A stretch of 64,000 nt of DNA from JAUYIV01 sp040882645 (GCA_040882645.1 JBBEAX010000085.1:62001-126000), one strand, 5' to 3'. Numbered from the stretch's first letter, positions 16,548-25,609 are shown. Numbers and translations: made by a program. Notes: generated from the letters alone by a model not told the origin.

Positions 16548-18191
16548 CTAGTCCCTCGGCATCGCGGCGAGCACGAGTCGGGCGATCGCATCGTGGCCCA
16601 CCTCGTTGGGGTGAAGGGTCCCGGTGGTGTCGAAGCGGGATCCCGGCCCCTGCAGCACGGCCGATTGGGCTGCAGTTCGATACCAGGTGACGTCGATGCC
16701 GCCCAGGAGCATCGGCCCCCCACCCCGTCCGGGATTACGGAACCAACCCTCCGGATATGACAGGCGAGCGCCACCGATCGGCGCGGTGTGCCCGTACTCA
16801 GGGGGATAGCCGTAGTCCGGCCAAGGGGCGCAGTAGCCATGGCCTCTTGCGAAGGCTTCCGCAACTCCGCCCACGAAGGTCCAGCCGCGGCGACTGGCGG
16901 CGTCGCCGATGGCATCGTTCAGTGGACCGAGGAGGAGATCCACTCCGAGTTGCTGCTCCTTGCGATCGATCTCATGTAACCCGAAGGGCGGTGTGACGTC
17001 CCCCACGATCTCGCGGCACGACTCGCCGGCGGTGTCGGCTCCGGTCGGATCGGGATATCCCACTATCACGGTCGTGCCCACCTCGAATGGCATCAACGCG
17101 CCCTCCAGCCTGTCGAACGCGCTGGGCAGCCCATCGAGCCCCGGCAGGTCGCTCCAGCCGCGGCGGCTTTCATCCGGCCGGCACACCAGTGAGAAGGGGG
17201 CCTTGTACCCCAGTCTCACCCCCCGGCTCCAATCGCCGTCGCGGACCGCGGAGAAGGTGTTCTCGATCAGCATGTCGTAACAGATCGGGTCGAGCATCGG
17301 GTCCGCTTCGATCAGTCTCCTCACGGCCCGGACGAACCCCACGTCGTTGCCTCCGACTTGGATCAGCAGCACATCGATCCGGCGGTCACCGACGAGGCGG
17401 CTCAACTCGTCGATCTGGGACGAGTCGAGGTCGCCACCCTGGGCAGTCAGGATTCCGCGGTCGATGCGCGCCCCCGAGGCGGCTACCGAGATGAATGTCA
17501 CTGAACTGGCGCGGTCGACCCGCTCCATCGCCAGCGCCACTCGGGCAGGCCACGCCACGCTCGACCGCCGCGCTGCGGCGTGGGTGGCAGCGGCCGCCGG
17601 ATCCGACGAGCCGGCCCAGCGCGCCGGGGAAGACGATCCAACCCGGGGGGCCTCGGGATTGCCCTCCCCCGAGGCGTATGAGTCACCGATGGCGACGATG
17701 AGGAGGTCCTCGACCTCGAAGTCCTCGACGACCGAAGCACTCAGATTCGCCCACCCGATCCGGATCCCGGCGGCCACCGCCATCGTGTATTCGCCCTCGG
17801 CGAAAAGTAGCCGCAGCTCGGGGACCAGCGTCGTGTATTGGAGCGGTGCCTCGAGCCCCCCGCCAGAAACGGTCCATCGATAGTTGGTCACCGGCAGGCC
17901 CGCCAGATCGGCCGTTGCTCCCGACAACCCGGCCTCGAACAACAGGCCGAACTTCGCTTCGGGGCACCCGCCAGGACATGATCCCGGTGCCCGGTTGTGG
18001 GCGTACTCGGTGCTGTTCGGCATGTCGACGAAGCCATCGCCGTCATCGTCGCCGCCGAACCGGTCGGTCATCGTCCAGGTGACGACCGGGATGATTGCGT
18101 CCGATGCTTCAGAGGCACCAGCTGGCGACGCGGGAAGGCCACCCAGGGCGACGACGCAGGCGAGAGTCGCGGTGATCTTCGGTCGGTTCAT
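16548..18191 (-). CDS. Secreted SGNH/GDSL-family hydrolase
   Basis: 547 residues. A signal peptide (ATLACVVALGGLPASPAGA) precedes an N-terminal beta region of about 130 residues, then the SGNH hydrolase: block I IGDSYASGEGN with nucleophile Ser171, block III VGGNDVGF, and block V GTLHPNEVGH with the catalytic Asp/His equivalent near residue 527. SGNH enzymes are esterases or lipases; substrate unknown. A DGDGFVD calcium-like loop lies at residues 50-56. Start ATG 18191; GTG 18194 is possible. Confidence 0.85.
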   Translation of the reverse strand: MNRPKITATLACVVALGGLPASPAGASEASDAIIPVVTWTMTDRFGGDDDGDGFVDMPNSTEYAHNRAPGSCPGGCPEAKFGLLFEAGLSGATADLAGLPVTNYRWTVSGGGLEAPLQYTTLVPELRLLFAEGEYTMAVAAGIRIGWANLSASVVEDFEVEDLLIVAIGDSYASGEGNPEAPRVGSSSPARWAGSSDPAAAATHAAARRSSVAWPARVALAMERVDRASSVTFISVAASGARIDRGILTAQGGDLDSSQIDELSRLVGDRRIDVLLIQVGGNDVGFVRAVRRLIEADPMLDPICYDMLIENTFSAVRDGDWSRGVRLGYKAPFSLVCRPDESRRGWSDLPGLDGLPSAFDRLEGALMPFEVGTTVIVGYPDPTGADTAGESCREIVGDVTPPFGLHEIDRKEQQLGVDLLLGPLNDAIGDAASRRGWTFVGGVAEAFARGHGYCAPWPDYGYPPEYGHTAPIGGARLSYPEGWFRNPGRGGGPMLLGGIDVTWYRTAAQSAVLQGPGSRFDTTGTLHPNEVGHDAIARLVLAAMPRD

Positions 18192-18259
18192 CACAATGGG
18201 AACACCGTAGGGGGCTCAGGGGTTCCCGCTGATTCGCTGGAGACTATGAACCTGAGATC

Positions 18260-18634
18260 TCAGGCTCGCTCGCGGAACCACTCCGTGAATTCGACGCAGC
18301 GCCCCTCGGCGTCGAACTCCATGGCAAAGCAGTTGTCATACACCGCTCTGGTCTCTGTTCGGTCGGAATCCGTGTAGTAGCGGCTCCAGCCGGTCGCCAC
18401 GACCCGATTGCCGTCGACGGCGTAGGGCTCGTAAACGGCCTCGAAAGTGCCGGCGTCGTCAGGATCGTCGAGCCAGGACTCGACCACCGCGGTACGGCCG
18501 ACCAATGGGGCATCGGCCGGGTGATACCGATACTCGATGCCTTCGGCAAACAGCTCGCCGATCGCTTCCGGGTCGTACGACTCCCAGGCGCGCACATAGC
18601 GCTCGAGCCATTCCCTCGCTGCGGCGTGATTCAC
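18260..18634 (-). CDS. SnoaL-like / NTF2-fold protein
   Basis: 124 residues from a GTG. The pattern AREWLERYVRAWESYDPEAIGELFAEGIEYRYHP and later FAMEFDAEGRCVEFTEWFRER is that of the NTF2-like SnoaL fold, a cone-shaped pocket used by polyketide cyclases and many small enzymes of unknown substrate. It stands alone between the SGNH hydrolase and a lipoprotein, all on the minus strand. Confidence 0.8.
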   Translation of the reverse strand: MNHAAAREWLERYVRAWESYDPEAIGELFAEGIEYRYHPADAPLVGRTAVVESWLDDPDDAGTFEAVYEPYAVDGNRVVATGWSRYYTDSDRTETRAVYDNCFAMEFDAEGRCVEFTEWFRERA

Positions 18635-18680
18635 GGCCGGGTCTCCCTTCGGATGCGCGAAGGGTAAGCCGGCGCAGATA

Positions 18681-19400
18681 TCACCGAGCGCCGGGGCTTT
18701 GTATGTCGACCTGCTCGATCACCAGGTCCCCGACCAATGCGGCCCTCTGTGATGCCATCCGATACGCGACGGTCGGCAACAGCTCATCTCGGGCCCTCAG
18801 GGTGATTTCAGACCAGTCATCCGGAGGCACCATGATGTGCCACGAGAGCCTCAGCTCCCACTCGTCGGACACGAAGGCATAGTGCGACACGACCAGTAGC
18901 TCCGGAGAAGTCATCGCCCCGGAGAATTCGGTCGTCGGGGTGATCCCCAGATCTGGTTCGTTGTCGGCCAGCCACGCCGTGAATAGGGCGAGCAACTCGC
19001 GGGCGTATGGCCCGCGATCGTCCTCCACGGCGAACACCGTCGTCTGCCAGGACGCAGACTTCAGCTCCTTGCCTCTGGTGGCGGTCACCTCGATCGTGAT
19101 CGGGCGGTCGTCCGCCGTCGGTTCGGCATTGATGACGATCTCCGCCACCTCACCCGATTGGATCGTGGCGGGCTCCACTGCGACCGAGGCCCCTTCGGCC
19201 GTTGCGGTGATGATCGCTGGTTGGTCGGTGGCGGCCTCGTCGGTGATCGTGGCGACGACGATCACCGGCGCCCCTGGGACCAGGCCGTGGACGAACTCCG
19301 GGCTGACCGTGAGTTCAAACGGAACGGCTTCCGTGGAGGAACAAGCCCCGATGCTCCCTAAGAGAAGGACAAAGCCGAGACAGCACTTGAAGCGTTGCAT
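18681..19400 (-). CDS. Hypothetical lipoprotein
   Basis: 239 residues from ATG 19400, which has GGAG six bases upstream; the ATG at 19406 abuts the ribosome site. MQRFKCCLGFVLLLGSIGAC is a type II signal with lipidated Cys20. The following 90 residues (SPEFVHGLVPGAPVIVVATITDEA) read as an Ig-like beta domain, and the C-terminal half has no recognised family. It would be anchored outside the membrane. Confidence 0.7.
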   Translation of the reverse strand: MQRFKCCLGFVLLLGSIGACSSTEAVPFELTVSPEFVHGLVPGAPVIVVATITDEAATDQPAIITATAEGASVAVEPATIQSGEVAEIVINAEPTADDRPITIEVTATRGKELKSASWQTTVFAVEDDRGPYARELLALFTAWLADNEPDLGITPTTEFSGAMTSPELLVVSHYAFVSDEWELRLSWHIMVPPDDWSEITLRARDELLPTVAYRMASQRAALVGDLVIEQVDIQSPGAR

Positions 19401-19475
19401 GAGCATCTCCTCATACCCGCCCCTCCTGCTCGATCATTCCACTCGAACCCACCGCTCCGGCAGGGGCGGATTCCT

Positions 19476-19880
19476 CTAGGTCGCTTCGGCGAGACGCCGC
19501 GCCAGTTCGCGCAGCATGCTGAGGGTCATCGCCGGCTCCTGTTCGAGCAGGTCGAGCAGGTCGTCGCGGCGGATGGCGAGTGCTCGTAGCGGCTCGATCG
19601 TGACCACCCGGGCGGCCCTCGGGGTGTCGGCGAGCACCGACAGCTCTCCAAAGAAGGCGCCGGGGCCACGCTCGATTTCGCGGCCGTCGGGTAGTTCGAT
19701 TCGGACGGCTCCCTCTTCGATCACGAAGACCCCGGTGCCGGCCTGGGCGAGCTCGATGAGCACCATGCCCTTGGGCGCCTCGAACTCGGTGGCGAGCCGT
19801 GCCACCCGTTCTAGCGCCGATTCGTCGAGCCCGCCGAAGAGCGGCACCTGACGCAAGCTGTTCACCGCGGGCGTGGTCAT
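19476..19880 (-). CDS. Stand-alone cyclic-nucleotide-binding domain protein
   Basis: 134 residues. Only the Crp-type beta-roll is present: VPLFGGLDESALERVARLATEFEAPKG, then GAFFGELSVLADTPRAARVVTIEP, the phosphate-binding cassette with its Gly-Glu and Arg, and a C helix DLLDLLEQEPAMTLSMLREL. The DNA-binding HTH of Crp is missing and no effector is fused. The class III cyclase at 23085-24413 could supply a ligand, but that link is inference. Confidence 0.83.
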   Translation of the reverse strand: MTTPAVNSLRQVPLFGGLDESALERVARLATEFEAPKGMVLIELAQAGTGVFVIEEGAVRIELPDGREIERGPGAFFGELSVLADTPRAARVVTIEPLRALAIRRDDLLDLLEQEPAMTLSMLRELARRLAEAT

Positions 19881-19940
19881 CGTCGGAGGCTACCTCGGCC
19901 CGGCCGCGTCGGGGTCCGCGGCCCGTGCCACAATCCCCCG

Positions 19941-20366
19941 ATGCGCATCAGCCTGGTGACCCTCGGCGTCGAGGATCTAGCGCGGTCCCGACGGTTCTAC
20001 GAAGCACTCGGGTGGACCACCGAGTCAGCCCAGGACGACGACGTCGTCTTCTTCCAGTCCGGGGGAATGGTGTTCGGCCTGTGGGATCGCCGCCGGCTGG
20101 CAGAGGACAGCGGAGTGGCGGATACAGGGGGCTGGGGAGGGGTGACCCTCGCCCACAACCTCGGATCGCCCGATGAGGTGGACCTATTCATCGCACGGGC
20201 GCGGGTTGCAGGTGCAGCCATCGTGCGAGAGCCGGCACCAACCTTCTGGGGCGGGTACTCCGGCGCCTTCACCGATCCGGACGGTCACCCGTGGGAGGTG
20301 GCCCACAACCCGTTCTGGCCCATCGATGCGTCTGGGGCCATCCGTCTTCCGCCAGTGCAGGGGTGA
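19941..20366 (+). CDS. VOC-family (glyoxalase/bleomycin-resistance-like) protein
   Basis: 141 residues. The two beta-alpha-beta-beta-beta modules are visible (LVTLGVEDLARSRRFYEALGW, and FTDPDGHPWEVAHNPFWPI). Asp/Glu and His metal positions of the VOC fold are present in DPDGHPWEV. These metalloenzymes perform isomerisation, dioxygenation or resistance by sequestration; the substrate is not predictable. Confidence 0.82.
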   Translation: MRISLVTLGVEDLARSRRFYEALGWTTESAQDDDVVFFQSGGMVFGLWDRRRLAEDSGVADTGGWGGVTLAHNLGSPDEVDLFIARARVAGAAIVREPAPTFWGGYSGAFTDPDGHPWEVAHNPFWPIDASGAIRLPPVQG

Positions 20367-20385
20367 CCGGCCGGTGTGGTCAGGT

Positions 20386-20445
20386 CTAGGTGAGGACGAT
20401 CAGCAGAATGATGATGAGGACGAGGGTTCCGATTCCGATGTACAT
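20386..20445 (-). CDS. 19-residue hydrophobic peptide
   Basis: ATG at 20445-20443, TAG at 20388-20386. Sequence MYIGIGTLVLIIILLIVLT is one membrane span with almost no polar residues. An AAGGAAG ribosome site lies five bases upstream, unusually good for a chance frame. Similar 18-25-residue hydrophobic ORFs are scattered in actinobacterial and proteobacterial genomes. Divergent from the PRC-barrel gene. Confidence 0.5.
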   Translation of the reverse strand: MYIGIGTLVLIIILLIVLT

Positions 20446-20578
20446 GGGTCTTCCTTTTGGTCGCCGACATCCACATGTACCCCGCCGGGACGAGCCACAA
20501 ACGGGCTTCGGGTTTCCGTAAACGAATTTGTGGGTAGGTGGCCTTGAGAAGCCTCTCTACTCAGAAGGAGACATTCCG

Positions 20579-20926
20579 ATGACGACCCCCAGACTCCTCT
20601 CCGCCCACAGCCTCATGTCCGACCGGGTGCAGCAACCTTCCGGCGAGCACCTCGGGGACATGAAGGAATTGATGATCGACCTCGACACCGGCCGCATTGC
20701 CTATGCCGTGCTGTCGTTCGGCGGGTTTCTCGGCCTCGGCGACAAGTTGTTCGCCCTACCCTGGTCGGTGTTTCACCTCGACACGGACGCGAAAGCCCTC
20801 GTACTGGACGTGCCGAAGGAGACCCTTGAGCAGGCACCCGGCTTCGACAAGTCGAACTGGCCCGCAGGGCCCGAGCACTGGGGTCTCGTCGACACCCATT
20901 GGGCCGACTATCGCCGAGTCGCCTGA
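20579..20926 (+). CDS. PRC-barrel domain protein
   Basis: 115 residues from ATG 20579 with AGAAGGAG eight bases upstream. Residues LMSDRVQQPSGEHLGDMKELMIDLDTGRIAYAVLSFGGFLGLGDKLFALPW form a PRC-barrel. Stand-alone PRC-barrel proteins of this kind often belong to stress or general-stress regulons. The paired 19-aa hydrophobic ORF just upstream on the other strand may share its control region. Confidence 0.85.
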   Translation: MTTPRLLSAHSLMSDRVQQPSGEHLGDMKELMIDLDTGRIAYAVLSFGGFLGLGDKLFALPWSVFHLDTDAKALVLDVPKETLEQAPGFDKSNWPAGPEHWGLVDTHWADYRRVA

Positions 20927-20944
20927 CCGACCCGGTTGACCGCT

Positions 20945-20973
20945 GAGCCGCCCTGCCCGCCGCAGGGCGGCTC
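20945..20973. terminator. Bidirectional hairpin terminator
   Basis: A perfect 12-bp stem (GAGCCGCCCTGC / GCAGGGCGGCTC) with a 5-base loop lies between the convergent ends of the PRC-barrel gene and the methyltransferase. No T-run, as is common at high GC. Confidence 0.75.
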
Positions 20974-20981
20974 GGCGCGTC

Positions 20982-21626
20982 TCACCGAGTTCGCAAGAAC
21001 GCCGATTGCATGTGAAGGACGTCGGCGGCGTCATCACCTGGTTTGAAGGTCTCGAAGCTCTCGATCAGAAACGCCTTCTCGAGCAAGGCCTGGAGCGTGT
21101 CGTCGGCGCGGAACGAGAAGAAACGGGGCGGTTGGTAGAAATCCTCCTCGGGCAACCCCTCCTCGTCCACTCCACCCCATACCCCGATGTACACCGGGCT
21201 CCCCGGATGAACCACTCCGGCGATCCCTGCCAGCACCCGGGGTAGGTCGGCATTGGGAATGTGGTGGATGCAATTCATCGCCCAGGCGCTGGCGAAAGTG
21301 GCCGGCGCAAAGCCGAGGTCGTACATGTCGCGGACATGGGCCTCTAAACCCTTGGCCCGACAGAGGGCCACGTGCTCAGGAGAAAGATCGGTCGCGGTCA
21401 CAGTGATGCCGCGATCGGCGAACCAGCGGCTGGTGTATCCGACCCCGGCACCGATTTCGAGCATGCTCTCCCGGCCGTCGGCGTGGAGGATTTCCAGGAA
21501 GCGCTCGGCGATGGGCCAGCGCCAATCCTCCTCCCCACGCTCGTCGCGAACCGCCGCCACGCCGTCGTATGTGCGGGCGATCGATTCACGAAAGGCGTCG
21601 GGAGGCGGTCCTGCGACCAGCTTCAT
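20982..21626 (-). CDS. SAM-dependent class I methyltransferase
   Basis: 214 residues from ATG 21626 with AAAGGAG eight bases upstream. The Rossmann motif I is MLEIGAGVGYTSRWFADRG, followed by VTATDLSPEHVALCRAKG and FASAWAMNCIHHIPNADLPRVL, typical of Methyltransf_25/11 enzymes. Substrate unknown. It lies next to a DEAD-box helicase on the same strand but 60 bases apart, without clear linkage. Confidence 0.85.
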   Translation of the reverse strand: MKLVAGPPPDAFRESIARTYDGVAAVRDERGEEDWRWPIAERFLEILHADGRESMLEIGAGVGYTSRWFADRGITVTATDLSPEHVALCRAKGLEAHVRDMYDLGFAPATFASAWAMNCIHHIPNADLPRVLAGIAGVVHPGSPVYIGVWGGVDEEGLPEEDFYQPPRFFSFRADDTLQALLEKAFLIESFETFKPGDDAADVLHMQSAFLRTR

Positions 21627-21688
21627 AATCCTCGCTCCTTTCGGGTGGGCCGACTGTTCGAACCCCGGGAGCAGCGGAAGCTATCGCC

Positions 21689-22936
21689 TCAGCGCCGGCG
21701 GCGGGTGCGGAAGCGGCGCGAGATCTCCACCTCGCTCGTGCGCTTGGGATCGACCGCTTCCGGCTCGAAGGCCACCAGATCGTCGAGTCGGGGGTCGTTG
21801 GAGAACATCTTCACGATCTCGAAGTTGAGACCCGAAGCCCGCTGTAGCCGCTCGATGTCCTCGACCTGATCCCACTCGACCAGGGACACCACCAGGCCGG
21901 TCTCCCCGGCCCGCGCTGTGCGCCCCGAGCGGTGGACGAAGCTCTTGTAGTCCTGGGGCGGATCGAAGTGCATCACGACGTCGACGTCGTCGATGTGGAG
22001 GCCCCTTGCAGCGATGTTGGTGGCCACCAGCGCAGGGAGCCGTCCCTCAACGAAGTCGGCGAGTACACGCTCGCGGTCCTTCTGGATCTTGTCCCCGTGG
22101 ATGGCCCGGGCGTCCACCCCTTCGTCCTGGAGCTGTCGGGTCACCCGGTCGGCGTTCGCCTTGGTGCCCACGAAGATCAGGGTCCGGGTCACACCCCGGA
22201 TGATCCGCGCCGCCACCTTGGCCTTGTCCATGTAGTGGACGGCGAGGAAGCGATGGGTCGCCTCGTCGACGATGTCGCTCTCAGTGGCCACCTCGTGGCC
22301 CACCGGGTCGCGCAGGTAGGCATTCACCAGGGAGCGAACGGCGCCGTCGAGGGTGGCCGAGAAGAGCATCACCTGGGGTTCGCCGGCGACCGAACGCATG
22401 ATCGAGCGCACTTGCGGCAGAAAGCCCATGTCGGCCATCTGGTCGGCCTCGTCGAGCACGACACAATCGACGGCCGTGACGGAGACCAGCTTGCGCCTGA
22501 TCAGGTCGATCAGCCGTCCGGGAGTTGCGATGACTATGTCGACTCCCCGCTCGAGGGCGTTGATCTGCGACCCCATCGATGCACCGCCGTAAACCGCGAG
22601 CAGCGACCGGTCCATCGCCTTCGCCAGCGGCTCGAGTTCGTCCGCCACCTGACTACACAACTCCCGGGTGGGGACGAGGACCAGGGCCCCCGGCTGATTC
22701 GGCGGGGACTTCTTCGAACGCTCGATCATCGGGATGCCGAAGGCGAGCGACTTGCCAGACCCGGTCTGAGCCCGGCCGCAGACATCGCGGCCAAGCAGGG
22801 CGTCGGGGATGGTCATGACCTGGATCGGGAAGGGAGCGGTGATGCCACGGCCCCGAAGGACCTCGACGATCGGTTCGGAGACACCGAGGGCGGAGAAGGT
22901 GGTGACTGTGTCAGGGTTCATGGTGGAGTTCTGCAT
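21689..22936 (-). CDS. DEAD-box ATP-dependent RNA helicase
   Basis: 415 residues. Q motif FSALGVSEPIVEVLRGRGITAPFPIQ, motif I AQTGSGKS, Ia PTRELCSQV, II VLDEADQM, III FSATLD, V ATNIAARGLHIDDVDVVMHFD and VI HRSGRTARAG are all present. RhlE/CsdA-like ATP-dependent RNA helicases remodel ribosomal precursors and structured mRNAs. The C-terminal basic RRFRTRRRR tail is short compared with CsdA. An alternate ATG lies at 22921. Confidence 0.93.
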   Translation of the reverse strand: MQNSTMNPDTVTTFSALGVSEPIVEVLRGRGITAPFPIQVMTIPDALLGRDVCGRAQTGSGKSLAFGIPMIERSKKSPPNQPGALVLVPTRELCSQVADELEPLAKAMDRSLLAVYGGASMGSQINALERGVDIVIATPGRLIDLIRRKLVSVTAVDCVVLDEADQMADMGFLPQVRSIMRSVAGEPQVMLFSATLDGAVRSLVNAYLRDPVGHEVATESDIVDEATHRFLAVHYMDKAKVAARIIRGVTRTLIFVGTKANADRVTRQLQDEGVDARAIHGDKIQKDRERVLADFVEGRLPALVATNIAARGLHIDDVDVVMHFDPPQDYKSFVHRSGRTARAGETGLVVSLVEWDQVEDIERLQRASGLNFEIVKMFSNDPRLDDLVAFEPEAVDPKRTSEVEISRRFRTRRRR

Positions 22937-23084
22937 GTGTCCTTCTGGGAGGCGGCGGCGCGTTCGACTCGTCGATGGTGTGACGGGAACGATGACGCAA
23001 TCTGCAGCGTCGGCCTGCCGGAGTTCAGTGTAACGGTCGGCACCGTTCCTCCTCGTATTGAGGCTTCTGACCGGCTCGCCCAGG

Positions 23085-24413
23085 TCACGCGGCGGTGAAC
23101 ACCTCCCACTGATCGGGAACGCCCTTGAAGCTGTGGGTTCCTTTGGTGACCAGTTCCAATCCCGAGCCGGCGACCAGGTCCTTCACCGTTCTCGACACCA
23201 GCACCTCGCTCGCGCCGGCGAGAGCCGCCACCCGCGCGCCGATGTGAACCGCGAGGCCGGCGACATCGGTTCCCAGGATCTCCAGCTCGCCGGTGTGTAC
23301 GCCGCAGCGCACCTCGATGCCGAGGGGGCTCATCGCGGCGACGATGGCTTGGCCGCAGCGAACCGCACGCACCGGCCCGTCGAACCTGGCCAGGAATCCG
23401 TCCCCCGTGGTTCCGACCTCGATCCCCCGCCATCGAGGGAGCTCGGCTCGGATCACCGCGTTGTGCCGGGCGAGGAGATCCCTCCACACGCGATCGCCCA
23501 GGTCGGCGGCCAGACTGGTGGAACCGACGATGTCGGTGAACAGGACGGTGGAGAGGATTCGCTCGTGCGGGTGCGAGGACCGCTGTCCGGTGACGAACAA
23601 CTCGATCTCGTCGAGCATCTCGTCGCTGTCGCCCGCCCAGAACAAGTGATCGCGCCCTGGCAACTCCACCAGCCGGGCTCCCGGTATCTTCGAGGCGATG
23701 TAGCGCCCCTCATCGATGCTGACGTCGGCGTCGCCCTCACGGTACAGGAGCAGTGTCGGTACCCGGATGATGGGCAGAATCGTGGTCACGTCGATCTGCG
23801 TGTTCATCCGCAACAGTGCGGCGGCAGCACGGGGGCTCGCCGACAAGCGAAAGTAGCGCTGCACCCACGCTCGAAAGGCTGGGTCCTGGGCCCGGCTCGG
23901 TGCATACACCTCGATCCCTTCGCTCGGGTCCCCCCACGACTGCTCGATCTCCTCGATGTCGGCCAGGCGCTCCTCCCAGGTCGGCGCCCACGGATAATCG
24001 GGGCTCTTGATCCGCTTTGCGTAGGACCCGGTGAGGATCAGCCCTTCGACCCGTTCGGGGAAAGTCGCGGTGAACAGCACGCACATGTTCCCGCCCTCGG
24101 AGTGACCGAACAGCGTTGCCCGTTCCGAGCCGGCGGCATCCATCACCGCCCGGAGGTCGTCCATTCGCGTCTCCAGGGTGGGAAGCCGGTCGATGGGGAC
24201 GGGATCCGACAGCCCGGTTCCCCGTTTGTCGAAGACGATCAGCCGGGCGAAGCCGGCGAGGTGGTCGAGGAATCGGGCGAGCGCCGGGTCTTCCCACATC
24301 ACCTCGATGTTCGAGACAAAGCCGGGCACGTGCACGAGATCCCGGGGGCCGTCACCGACGACCTGGTACGCGATGTGGACATCCCCGCTCTTGGCGTAAT
24401 TGGTCGCTGGCAC
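23085..24413 (-). CDS. Alpha/beta hydrolase fused to class III nucleotide cyclase
   Basis: 442 residues from a GTG. Residues 10-275 are an alpha/beta hydrolase with the nucleophile elbow GHSEGG (Ser105) and a C-terminal Asp/His pair (REGDAD, GRDHLF). Residues 285-442 are a class III adenylate/guanylate cyclase domain with the two metal aspartates in FTDIVGST (Asp294) and TTGDGFLARF (Asp338). This fusion occurs widely in actinobacteria. It may turn binding or hydrolysis of a small molecule into a cyclic nucleotide signal; that is inference. The cyclic-nucleotide-binding protein at 19476 is nearby. Confidence 0.88.
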   Translation of the reverse strand: MPATNYAKSGDVHIAYQVVGDGPRDLVHVPGFVSNIEVMWEDPALARFLDHLAGFARLIVFDKRGTGLSDPVPIDRLPTLETRMDDLRAVMDAAGSERATLFGHSEGGNMCVLFTATFPERVEGLILTGSYAKRIKSPDYPWAPTWEERLADIEEIEQSWGDPSEGIEVYAPSRAQDPAFRAWVQRYFRLSASPRAAAALLRMNTQIDVTTILPIIRVPTLLLYREGDADVSIDEGRYIASKIPGARLVELPGRDHLFWAGDSDEMLDEIELFVTGQRSSHPHERILSTVLFTDIVGSTSLAADLGDRVWRDLLARHNAVIRAELPRWRGIEVGTTGDGFLARFDGPVRAVRCGQAIVAAMSPLGIEVRCGVHTGELEILGTDVAGLAVHIGARVAALAGASEVLVSRTVKDLVAGSGLELVTKGTHSFKGVPDQWEVFTAA

Positions 24414-24559
24414 TGAGTGCGAGTCTACGAACCGGGCGCTGGCGGGTCATAACTCGCGGCGAACCAAGACCATGATCCCGTGTTTCCCCACTCGTCGTTC
24501 AGGCGCGCCACATCAGCTCAAAGGGAATCGGGGACGTCTACACCGGAACCAGCCCACCC

Positions 24560-24715
24560 GTCCACCGAATTGCCACCCGATTGGGCAGAACGATGCGAAA
24601 GACCGCTCCGCCAAGCCGCTTCGACCGGGCGCACTCGCCGACGCCGGCCACCACTGCGAGGCCCATCCCCGTTCCCGGCTTGGACACCAGGAATCGCTGC
24701 GGGCCGCGGCGGAAT
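24560..24715 (-). pseudogene. Relic of a histidine kinase ATPase C-terminus
   Basis: On the minus strand one frame reads RFLVSKPGTGMGLAVVAGV and then GGAVFRIVLPN, which are the G2 box and terminal strand of a HATPase_c domain. There is no upstream kinase, no start, and only about 50 codons survive, so this is a decayed fragment. Recognition is from motif texture alone. Confidence 0.35.
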
Positions 24716-24733
24716 CCCGGCGCACCACCAGGC

Positions 24734-24763
24734 GGCCCCGCCGTCGTCAGCGACGGCGGGGCC
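24734..24763. terminator. Strong hairpin terminator
   Basis: A perfect 13-bp stem (GGCCCCGCCGTCG / CGACGGCGGGGCC) with a 4-base loop lies 30 bases beyond the stop of the 24-aa minus-strand gene. It would stop transcription of that small gene. Confidence 0.8.
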
Positions 24764-24792
24764 TGGGTTGAATGGTTGGGTGGGACCAGCGA

Positions 24793-24867
24793 CTACCGCC
24801 GTCTACTGAATCCCCATCCCCCGCCGAGCAGCAACAGGACTACAACGATGATCAGCAATGTGGTCAT
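24793..24867 (-). CDS. 24-residue membrane peptide
   Basis: ATG 24867 has AAGGGAG five bases upstream. The product MTTLLIIVVVLLLLGGGWGF plus SRRR is one hydrophobic span with a basic end, like the short DUF3309-type hydrophobic proteins. A strong hairpin follows the stop. Good ribosome site plus dedicated terminator make it likely to be a real gene. Confidence 0.65.
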   Translation of the reverse strand: MTTLLIIVVVLLLLGGGWGFSRRR

Positions 24868-25051
24868 TTCCACTCCCTTGGTTGAGTAATGAACTTGCGT
24901 GAACTGTCTTACCCGACGGCGGCGCATCGCCAAACCGACGCAGGCGACGAAGCCCGAGCGCGAGCCAAAGGGGACACCCGACCGTAACCCGATGGTCAAG
25001 CTGGCCATAAGACCCTGGCACTCTGCCCTTCGGGCCTGTCACCGTGGGTGA

Positions 25052-25609
25052 GTGCAGCTGCTCTCATTTCGGCCCCGGCGCACCGCCCTGGCCCTCACAT
25101 CGATCCGCGAGGTCGTCTTCGGAGTGGAGGACGGCGTGGTCCAGAACATGACCCTGATCGCCGGAATGGTGGGTGCCGCCGTCTCCAACTCGGTCGTGAT
25201 CCTTGCCGGGTCGGTGAACGCGATCGCCGGAGTGGTCTCGATGTCGATGGGGACCTACCTGTCCTCCCAGGCGGAGCGGGACGCCGCGATCGCCGCAGGT
25301 GCGACGCCGGAACACGGCGACCGTTCGCCGCTATTCGATGCGACGGTGATGGCCGTCGCCTACGCTCTCGGCGCTGCCGTCCCCTTGCTGGCGTTCACCG
25401 TGCCCGGACTCGATCGACGTGGTGCCATGGCGGTGGCGATCGGGCTGACCGCGGTCGCCCTCTTCGCCCTGGGCGCCACGAAGGCGATCGCGTGTGGGCA
25501 GCGGCGTGTTCGTGCCGGAATGCAGCTTCTGACCCTGTCGGCCGCGGCAGGCACGATCGGCTACCTGGTGGGCGTCGCCGCGCAGTCGATCTTCCAGATC
25601 GAGGTGTAG
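25052..25609 (+). CDS. VIT1/CCC1-family transporter
   Basis: 185 residues from a GTG. The N-terminal helix TSIREVVFGVEDGVVQNMTLIAGMVGA with its Asp and Met, and NAIAGVVSMSMGTYLSSQAERD, are the hallmarks of the VIT1 family of Fe/Mn exporters. Five membrane segments are expected. The cytoplasmic metal-binding helices between TM2 and TM3 are short here, as in many bacterial members. Likely metal export from the cytosol. Confidence 0.85.
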   Translation: MQLLSFRPRRTALALTSIREVVFGVEDGVVQNMTLIAGMVGAAVSNSVVILAGSVNAIAGVVSMSMGTYLSSQAERDAAIAAGATPEHGDRSPLFDATVMAVAYALGAAVPLLAFTVPGLDRRGAMAVAIGLTAVALFALGATKAIACGQRRVRAGMQLLTLSAAAGTIGYLVGVAAQSIFQIEV

